A DNA stretch of 48,389 nucleotides, taken from positions 1 to 48,389 of the forward strand of contig CADBXF010000024.1 of NCBI GenBank assembly GCA_902798585.1, in the 5' to 3' direction. Within the stretch, counting starts at the first letter, position 1; each line of letters opens with the position of its first letter. The translations under genes were made by a program, and so were the position numbers. Below, piece by piece: positions 41,716-48,389 of this stretch. The DNA is from an uncultured Lachnospiraceae bacterium. Lineage in GTDB: Bacteria > Bacillota > Clostridia > Lachnospirales > Lachnospiraceae. The notes under the pieces were generated by a model, which saw only the letters and a program-made list of their open reading frames with translations, did not search any database and was not told the origin of the DNA.

Positions 41716-43994
41716 ACGGCGTCACCTCCGCGAAGCGATTTTTTAACACTCTCCCCGAACAAAACGCGAATCTGCTTTCGCGTCACTCTCCATGTAATCC
41801 AGAGCATCGCTCCGAAAATGAAGACATACTGCCAGGGCTGGAGGTACCGGAGAATACCGTCGTATCTCGGCGAATTAAACAAACAAAAGGCAATAATCGG
41901 AAGCAGGATAATCGACGGCAGCAACGCCAGGAGCATTCTCACATAAATACCGCATCGAATGACGCGTACCGGAATACCCATGGAGCGCATGATTGCCATA
42001 TCCTCCTTGAAGGCAAGCACCGTGCGGTTGGAGCAAAGGCGTACGAAAAATGCGATAAACAAAATCGCAAGTCCCCATACAACCGCAAGGAAACCGCCGG
42101 TGAGCAAAAGCTCTAAGGTTTCGAAGAAATCCGGTTTGTATTCCGTATCGGTCGTCACCGCGATATAGCCGTTTTTATTGAGCTCCTCCGCCGCCTTTTT
42201 CGCGGCGCCCTCCGACGAAAAACGCAGACTTGTCTGCGCATATACGCCGTCCGCATATGCATCATAAATCTGTTTTGCAATACCGCTTCCAAACACAATC
42301 TCACCGTCTCCGGAGGTGTTCTCAGCAACCGTCTGCACCGTAATCGGATTATCGATAAGGATATCGAGCACGGTTACTTCCGGGTTGACTTCCCTTCCGT
42401 AACCACCGTAACTGTTGTGACGATTCCAACGGAAAGAGTCTCCGAATCGCTCGTCATCCCTCGTCTTCTTCACCGTTACATGCAGCTTTAATTTGTCCGT
42501 CGGAATATCGCTCCCGACACGGGAAGTATATACAACAATCTCATTTTCCTTAAGGTCCGGATTCATAAACCCGTAGAACGAATCCGATAAGTCCGCGCCG
42601 TCCAGACTGAGGTCTACGGAAAAAGGAATCGCCTGACATGTCGTCGCCGCTTTAAAGCCATCCTCCGTCAGAACACCGACCGCTCCCCGGGTATTGTCGA
42701 GATAGTATTTCACACCGACAATGCGGAATTCGCCCTTTGCGAGCTTAAGCGGCGTGTCGAGACCTCTGTCCCAGGTCGGTTTCGTATACTTCGGGACATA
42801 GAGCAATACCTCGTTTGCGCTCTGCGGATACCTCCCGAGATCGGGCTTGCCGTAATCGACATCGTAATCAAAGGAGAGGCTCACGGGGTCGAGTGTCACT
42901 TCGGACAAATCGACTGAAGCAAATCGTTGTATTCCGTCCTTGATATCAAACAGATAATCGACGCGCACCGCTTTCTCCGCACCGTATTTCTCGCGAAGAG
43001 CCTCGACATCCGCATTCGTGAAGCCCGACCCGTCCTGGTGAATTATGACAAGACGCCCCTTCTCTTTGCGGAACATGTAGTTCTTCTTAAACAGCATCTG
43101 GAAATCTCCGAAAAATGCCGTCACAAGGAAAATGGCCATGGAGCCGAGGAAAAGCAAAAGGCAGAGAAACAAACTGAGCTTCGGCTTCGACAGAAAGATG
43201 GATCTTCCGAGCAGAAAGCCGTTGGAAAGCGTGGAGACGCGGGCGTTTTCATCCTTCTTCCCGGTCTCGGGCACCTCAGCTGCATCGGATGTCGATTCAG
43301 CCGGAACCGCCGGCGCAATCATGGTCTGGTCCGACTCCACCGCTCCGTCGAAAACGCGAATATGTCTCGTCGCGACATGCTCCACCTGGTCGAAGTTGTG
43401 CGTAACCATGATGAGAAGCTTGTCCTTCGAAACTTCGCGCAAAAGTTCCACAATCTCCTTCGAAGTCTCGGAGTCGAGATTGCCCGTAGGCTCGTCAGCA
43501 AGGATGATCGGGCTGTCCTTGGCGAGAGCGCGCGCAATAACGGTACGCTGCTTCTGCCCACCGGACAGCTGACTTCCCTTGTGCTTCATGTGACTCTTTA
43601 GACCGACTCTCTCGATCAGTTCAATCGCGCGCCGTCTGCGCTCAATCGGATCGGAGATTGTCATGAGCGCAAGCTCTACATTCTGAAGCACGGTAAAGCT
43701 GTCGATGATATTGTAATCCTGGAAAATGAAGGAAATATATTTTGCGCGATACTCCTCCCAATCCGGCTGCAGGTAGTGCGAGGTGGGCTGCCCCTCGATG
43801 AAGAGCTCGCCCTCCTCGTAAGTGTCCATACCGCTCAAGACATTGAGAAGCGTTGACTTGCCCGACCCCGAAGCGCCGGTAATCGCAACAAACTCCCCGA
43901 GCTCGAAAGAGAGATTGACTCCGCGGATACCGACCGCGACATTCCCTTCCGAGACATAGATTTTGCCGATATTGGCTAACGACAAAAAGGCCAT
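41712..43994 (-). CDS. ABC transporter, fused ATPase-permease (module 1, first gene)
   Basis: The 760-residue protein starts at ATG 43994 with GGGGGA upstream; an in-frame ATG-like start at 44033 overlaps a palindrome. The ATPase has ITGASGSGKSTLLN, QLSGGQKQRTVIARAL and [15 protein letters not shown]. One helix follows (LSLFLCLLLFLGSMAIFLVT), then FGDFQMLFKKNYMFRKEKGR at the start of an extracytoplasmic domain, and three C-terminal helices (VVWGLAILFIAFFVRLCSNR, LLALLPSIILLPIIAFCLF, WQYVFIFGAMLWITWRVTRK). Its partner gene overlaps by four bases, so the two probably form a heterodimer. It is paralogous to the gene at the right window edge. Confidence 0.88.
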   Translation of the reverse strand: MAFLSLANIGKIYVSEGNVAVGIRGVNLSFELGEFVAITGASGSGKSTLLNVLSGMDTYEEGELFIEGQPTSHYLQPDWEEYRAKYISFIFQDYNIIDSFTVLQNVELALMTISDPIERRRRAIELIERVGLKSHMKHKGSQLSGGQKQRTVIARALAKDSPIILADEPTGNLDSETSKEIVELLREVSKDKLLIMVTHNFDQVEHVATRHIRVFDGAVESDQTMIAPAVPAESTSDAAEVPETGKKDENARVSTLSNGFLLGRSIFLSKPKLSLFLCLLLFLGSMAIFLVTAFFGDFQMLFKKNYMFRKEKGRLVIIHQDGSGFTNADVEALREKYGAEKAVRVDYLFDIKDGIQRFASVDLSEVTLDPVSLSFDYDVDYGKPDLGRYPQSANEVLLYVPKYTKPTWDRGLDTPLKLAKGEFRIVGVKYYLDNTRGAVGVLTEDGFKAATTCQAIPFSVDLSLDGADLSDSFYGFMNPDLKENEIVVYTSRVGSDIPTDKLKLHVTVKKTRDDERFGDSFRWNRHNSYGGYGREVNPEVTVLDILIDNPITVQTVAENTSGDGEIVFGSGIAKQIYDAYADGVYAQTSLRFSSEGAAKKAAEELNKNGYIAVTTDTEYKPDFFETLELLLTGGFLAVVWGLAILFIAFFVRLCSNRTVLAFKEDMAIMRSMGIPVRVIRCGIYVRMLLALLPSIILLPIIAFCLFNSPRYDGILRYLQPWQYVFIFGAMLWITWRVTRKQIRVLFGESVKKSLRGGDAV

Positions 43995-44011
43995 TTTAGA
44001 TCCCCCTGAAT

Positions 44012-44025
44012 GTATAAATTTATAC
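44012..44025. promoter_or_regulatory. 14-bp perfect palindrome before ABC module 1
   Basis: GTATAAATTTATAC is 17 bp upstream of the ATG at 43994, in the gap between the two ABC modules. It contains TATAAA-like hexamers on both strands and could be a -10 region under an operator, but no -35 box is evident. Confidence 0.35.
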
Positions 44026-44108
44026 TTCTGCACTGTGTACTTTCGTATTCCCCTGTCATACTGGCGTCTCGACTGCCTTTCCGACCGGGCACCGAAAGAA
44101 CCGGTGCA

Positions 44109-46886
44109 TCAGATATCGTATTTTGCAAGAATCTCACTCGGCGTCTTTCTGTTGAGGCGAAGCACCGGAAGAATTCCGCACAAAATACATATACCATACA
44201 AAAGCAAAAGCGTCAAGCCTGCAAGCCACCATGGATAATAAAGAATCGAGCTTGCGTAAGTGCTGCTTGCAGTGAGTGCGCCGATAGCCACGGATGCGAT
44301 TATATATCCGATAATGACGCTCAGCGTAACCACGACTCCGGTCTCCACCGCAAAACGGAATGCCACATTTTTCCCTGAGACACCGATCGCACGATAGATG
44401 CCGATCTCCCGTACCTTGCCGAGAATCGCCGAGCGCATGATAAAGTACATGCACACGCACATCAGCACAAACACGGCCAGCCAGACGGAAAACAGCCAAA
44501 CCATCCGCCCCCATACCTTCTCAAGCGATTTTTCGTAGCGGTCCTGCGGAGTGTACACAGCGGCAGCATCGCGCTCGCCCCCGGTCTGATCCACTAAGAA
44601 GGCCGGCACTTCGGTCGATGCCAGGACATCCCGCAAATACGCTTCCGTCGTCTTCGGATCCTTCGTGTACACCTGATAATAAATATAATCGCGGTTGCTG
44701 CAATATGAAAACCGGGTCAGCTCATCGATTGTCATATCATGATAATCCCAGTTGCCGACAAACCGTGTGCTGGTTTCTCCCGCGACGCGCGATCCCGAAT
44801 GGAAATCCGCGGGGTTCAGCACGACAATAATATTCATATTTTCAAACAATCCCACGCCGGAATACCGATCCGTAAGGCCGGAACATCCGGTAAAATGGGC
44901 GGCCAAATCAAACTTCTGCTTCATAAAATCCGAATACCCGTCGCCGAAATACTCAACCGGAATCTCCTCGCCGATGACAAATTCTCCCGGATAATACACA
45001 GTTCCGGCTCCTTCTTCCGCTTTGGACCAGTCATAGTATGCGTCAATCCGCTTGGAAACCGTCAGTTCAATGCCGTTGAACTGCAGCTTTGAGCCTTCCT
45101 CAACCATCGTTTCACCGTCACGGGGCATCGTCGTATAAATCATCGTGCACTCGCCCGGTTTAACGCCGAAATAGCCGTCATAATCATCGATGATTCCGTC
45201 AAATGCATCCGTCATCATGGTTCTCGAAAGGTAATCCATCGTACGGTCGCTGACATACATAAATGCTTCTTCGGTATCCACTATGCCCTTGACATAGCCG
45301 ACAAAAACAGACTTACCGACTTCGTACTCGCACTGCATACCGAGCAGGTTTGAATACGAACGGATGTATGCATATGCGGATTCCTTTAATAACTGTTCCG
45401 CTGCGGCTTTTGAAAGAACTACGCCGTCACCGCCTAGGTCTGCCGCTGTCCCGGCCAAAACCTTCGCATCTCCGAACACCTTTTCCGAGATTACCGGGAT
45501 TTCCAGATTTACTCCGCTCTTTTCCGCCTTCGCAGTCTCAAAGCGGCCGATGGTTTCAAAGCGTGTGGGATAAAAAGAAACCATCTTGTCCTGCATCGCA
45601 TTCGGATCCACCTGATCAACGACGCTGATATCGATGATGCCCGATGCAGGATCGAGCAGTGCAGCTCTCTTCTCCTTCTCGGAAGCGCTGTGACCGACAA
45701 TACCCCACAGAATGTTCGATTTCTGACGGCTCGCAGCCCTGCTCCAGTCGCGCAGTGCTGTTCCGCACACTGCCGTCGCCATGACAAGCAGTGCACCAAA
45801 GAGCAAAAGACAACGGCGAAGACGTTTCTTTCCCTTTTGCTTTACATTGGCCACAAAATTCGCTCGGTAGCCGGTTTTAATACTCTGCAGAAGACGGAAC
45901 AACCGTCCGTAATCCTTTCCTTCCACCGAGGGAAGTTCGCTCATATCGATACTGTCCTCGCGCTTTGCCTGCTCCGTTTTGGCGGCGTATACTCCCTCGC
46001 GCAAAGTCACTTCGCTGCTCTCATCGAGGATTGTCACCTTCGGCGTATCCAGTTTGAGGAACAAACGGCCGTTATAATTCACAAGCGTCATCTTAACCGG
46101 TTGATCGGGGCTCTCCCCGTAGAAGGAAATCTCTGCGTTTCCGTCCGAGAGTTCGCACTTCTCCATCTCGCCGAGGAAAATGTCGTTGCGGTTGCGAGCC
46201 ACATACCCGCCGGTCTCCTCGTTGTAACGAACGCCCGCGATGCTTCCGTCGCGAAGCTCTATGACCATGTCGCAATAGCAGTCCACGAGGTTCGTCTCAT
46301 GCGTGACAAGCAACACGAGATGCTCACGGGAAATGGCCCTGAGAATATCCATCACAAGGATGGTGTTGGCTTCGTCCAGATTACCGGTCGGCTCGTCCGC
46401 CAGAATAATGCTCGGATTTTTTACGATTGCGCGGGCAATCGCGACTCTCTGCTGCTGACCGCCCGAGAGCGTATCCGGAAAACGCTTGTCAAACCGCTCC
46501 ATTCCCACATTGCGAAGCGCCGCATATACGCGCTTTGCAATCACCTTCTCATCGGTAATGCCGCACAGTCGAAGCGCATTGGCGACATTATCAAACACGG
46601 TCTCTTCTCTGTTCAGATTGTAATTTTGGAAAATGATGCCGATATCACGGTTTCGTGCAACATAATTCCGGGGCGACATTTCGGTATCGCACACAAGGAC
46701 TTCACCGGACTTCGGTTTGTCCAGACCGCCGATTACGGAGAGAAGCGTTGTCTTTCCGCATCCGCTCTGACCGAACACCGCCACCATTCCTTTTTCCGGA
46801 AGCTCGAGCGTAACATCGTTGATAACATGGATTTCATTTTGCTTTCCGCGGTTAAAAAACTTCTCCAAATGATTCAGTTTAATCAT
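44109..46886 (-). CDS. ABC transporter, fused ATPase-permease (module 2, second gene)
   Basis: A 925-residue paralogue of the 38899-41715 protein: near-identical opening ([20 protein letters not shown]), Walker [49 protein letters not shown], one helix (LLLFGALLVMATAVCGTAL), a diverged extracytoplasmic domain, FtsX-like C-terminal helices and the same SEILAKYDI end. The extracytoplasmic part differs strongly from module 1 and lacks the DEP repeat, suggesting a different ligand. It overlaps its upstream partner by ATGA (46883-46886). A GCACCG/CGGTGC hairpin (44089-44107) follows the stop but lacks a U-tract. Confidence 0.88.
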   Translation of the reverse strand: MIKLNHLEKFFNRGKQNEIHVINDVTLELPEKGMVAVFGQSGCGKTTLLSVIGGLDKPKSGEVLVCDTEMSPRNYVARNRDIGIIFQNYNLNREETVFDNVANALRLCGITDEKVIAKRVYAALRNVGMERFDKRFPDTLSGGQQQRVAIARAIVKNPSIILADEPTGNLDEANTILVMDILRAISREHLVLLVTHETNLVDCYCDMVIELRDGSIAGVRYNEETGGYVARNRNDIFLGEMEKCELSDGNAEISFYGESPDQPVKMTLVNYNGRLFLKLDTPKVTILDESSEVTLREGVYAAKTEQAKREDSIDMSELPSVEGKDYGRLFRLLQSIKTGYRANFVANVKQKGKKRLRRCLLLFGALLVMATAVCGTALRDWSRAASRQKSNILWGIVGHSASEKEKRAALLDPASGIIDISVVDQVDPNAMQDKMVSFYPTRFETIGRFETAKAEKSGVNLEIPVISEKVFGDAKVLAGTAADLGGDGVVLSKAAAEQLLKESAYAYIRSYSNLLGMQCEYEVGKSVFVGYVKGIVDTEEAFMYVSDRTMDYLSRTMMTDAFDGIIDDYDGYFGVKPGECTMIYTTMPRDGETMVEEGSKLQFNGIELTVSKRIDAYYDWSKAEEGAGTVYYPGEFVIGEEIPVEYFGDGYSDFMKQKFDLAAHFTGCSGLTDRYSGVGLFENMNIIVVLNPADFHSGSRVAGETSTRFVGNWDYHDMTIDELTRFSYCSNRDYIYYQVYTKDPKTTEAYLRDVLASTEVPAFLVDQTGGERDAAAVYTPQDRYEKSLEKVWGRMVWLFSVWLAVFVLMCVCMYFIMRSAILGKVREIGIYRAIGVSGKNVAFRFAVETGVVVTLSVIIGYIIASVAIGALTASSTYASSILYYPWWLAGLTLLLLYGICILCGILPVLRLNRKTPSEILAKYDI

Positions 46887-48388
46887 GCTTCGTCACCCCC
46901 CCGCAACGATTTCTTCACACTGTTCTCAAACACCTTTCTGCACTGCCGTTTGGAAATGCGATAAGTAAGGAAAAGCATGCCGGCATAAATCAGCACATAA
47001 TGCCAGGTGTGCAGATAAAGCACACGGATATTGACCTCCGGAATCTGATACAGGTAGTACGCCGCAATCGGCAGCAGAACGAATGCGGGAACCAGCGAAA
47101 GGAACATGCGAACATAAAGCCCGATGCGAATCACCTTCGTCGGGATTCCCATAGAGCGCATGATTGACATGTCATCGCGGAATGTCTCAATCGAACGATG
47201 ACTGCACAGATTGATGAAGAACATCAAAAACAATACCGCAAACACCCACAGAACAGCTTTGACCGACGCCGTCAGAAAACGATTGAAAAACTCATTCGAC
47301 AAATCCACGGACTTGCTCTTCTCCGAAGTCGTAACCGCTACATACTCACCCTCGCGAAGTTTTTCCGCAACCTCCTCCGCCTCGTCGTCCGAATCGAAGA
47401 ACAGGCTTGCCTGATGATAGCAGGCTTTGACTACGGTATCCAGCATTTTCTCTGCAATATCCTGGCTGATGTAAAGGGTTGCATCCTGCGAAAAAATCGG
47501 GAAATATCTCATTCCGTCATAGGAATCAATCATATTTTCCTTCTTTATTGGGACTCCGGCAATCAAATTCCGATCGTCAATCGTCCATGAGACCACACTC
47601 TCAAAATCCAATCCGCGCACGTCGCTGGAAAGATTGGCCCAAATCCACATTTCAAAATACGGAGCCTCCTTCACGCCGTCGCGAAATGCCTTGTCCGGAA
47701 TAAACATCGTTTTTTCCGGCATGGATTCTCCGATTACGAAAGTCTTTCTGGAGCCCATACCGCCGTAATAGCTGTCCCCCAGGAACATATTGTCGGTATA
47801 AATATCAAGGCCGTAGGCAAGCGTCGCCCTGCGGAAGCCGCCTTCGGTAAACACCGCTAACGGTACCTGACTGTTATCCGCATAAAAGCGCACTCCGACA
47901 ATATGGAACAACGCAATCGCCGAGTTGCCGATCACAAGCGGATTTTCGTTCGAAAAGCTCTCCGTATACTGGTCTCTGTAATACAGCGGCAGATTCAGAA
48001 ACACCTCGTTATCACTCTCAGGGTATCGTCCGAACTCCGGTTTTCCCACATTTTTGTCGAAAGTGCATGTCACGGTGTTGATTTTGTTATATTCCTCCGA
48101 CTGCACTTCCTCTTCGCCGAGCGGAAGCTTCGCCGTTGAAAGGCACGGCACACGGCAATCGAACATATAATCCTCCCGAAGATATTTTGCCTTGACATAG
48201 TTCGCAAGCTCAAACAACTCATCCGAGTCAATCACCGCGCCGTCACGCCTGGTCAGAACAAGGCGTCCCTCCGTCGGACGGAACATATAATTCTTCCGGA
48301 AAATATTGGAAAAATCACCGCAGTAAATCGTCACGAGGAACAATGCCGCCGTGCCGATTATCATCAAAATGCACAGAAATGTGCTCAG
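46883..48388 (-). CDS. ABC transporter permease part (module 2, first gene), 5' end outside window
   Basis: The frame is open to the right edge of the window and encodes the permease part of a protein paralogous to the 41712-43994 gene: LSTFLCILMIIGTAALFLVT, YCGDFSNIFRKNYMFRPTEG, an extracytoplasmic domain, and C-terminal helices (VLWVFAVLFLMFFINLCSHR, LSLVPAFVLLPIAAYYLYQ, YVLIYAGMLFLTYRISK) ending KSLRGGDEA, compared with KSLRGGDAV in the paralogue. The ATPase domain is expected beyond the window. The apparent start at 48367 is only a TTG inside the first helix and is not used. Confidence 0.88.
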   Translation of the reverse strand: MSTFLCILMIIGTAALFLVTIYCGDFSNIFRKNYMFRPTEGRLVLTRRDGAVIDSDELFELANYVKAKYLREDYMFDCRVPCLSTAKLPLGEEEVQSEEYNKINTVTCTFDKNVGKPEFGRYPESDNEVFLNLPLYYRDQYTESFSNENPLVIGNSAIALFHIVGVRFYADNSQVPLAVFTEGGFRRATLAYGLDIYTDNMFLGDSYYGGMGSRKTFVIGESMPEKTMFIPDKAFRDGVKEAPYFEMWIWANLSSDVRGLDFESVVSWTIDDRNLIAGVPIKKENMIDSYDGMRYFPIFSQDATLYISQDIAEKMLDTVVKACYHQASLFFDSDDEAEEVAEKLREGEYVAVTTSEKSKSVDLSNEFFNRFLTASVKAVLWVFAVLFLMFFINLCSHRSIETFRDDMSIMRSMGIPTKVIRIGLYVRMFLSLVPAFVLLPIAAYYLYQIPEVNIRVLYLHTWHYVLIYAGMLFLTYRISKRQCRKVFENSVKKSLRGGDEA

Positions 48389-48389
48389 A

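Overview
The window looks like a chromosomal segment of a Gram-positive anaerobe of the class Clostridia, probably Lachnospiraceae-like (inference). The grounds are a very large wall-anchored protein with InlB-type repeats, LuxS, a TPP-riboswitch-controlled ThiT (the S component of an ECF vitamin transporter), DegV, a SecDF-type export protein, an aconitase-like hydratase next to a eukaryotic-type NADP isocitrate dehydrogenase, and strong GGAGG ribosome binding sites. The housekeeping parts are GC-rich (62% over 36841-36900, counted by hand). The defence region is AT-rich (28% over 11581-11640).

Layout. 1-350 is the end of an ABC-F ATPase gene and its terminator. 354-6779 (minus) is a 2141-residue surface protein. 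7057-8811 (minus) is a 2-hydroxyacid dehydrogenase followed by a GntR regulator whose own promoter carries two identical palindromes. 9082-9564 is luxS. From 9611 to about 18400 lies an acquired, partly decayed defence island on the minus strand: an EVE-domain McrB, McrC, a large SF1 helicase with a possible N-terminal HEPN RNase motif, and AbiH, in that transcription order. Gene debris flanks it: an HNH nuclease fragment, another broken ORF, and a short ORF cut off at the luxS terminator.

18635-29208 is housekeeping: leuS; pyrC, a 51-residue membrane protein and pyrF in one operon; riboswitch-controlled thiT; then secDF, recJ and thiN on the minus strand. Two of these genes are broken. recJ has lost its DHH catalytic segment through a frame-changing deletion, and secDF has an apparent 1-nt frameshift.

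29485-38721 holds degV, two conserved proteins of unknown function (one MinD-like without a P-loop lysine), a CYTH phosphatase, a GNAT protein, a membrane protein, and the hydratase-icd pair that would make 2-oxoglutarate from citrate. 38899 to the window end (minus) contains two tandem copies of a two-gene ABC transporter module, in which each gene encodes a fused ATPase-permease and the partners overlap by ATGA. The copy at the right edge is incomplete.

The strongest candidate for an undescribed system is the four-gene EVE-McrB / McrC / HEPN-like helicase / AbiH operon. All family assignments come from reading motifs; no database search was run.
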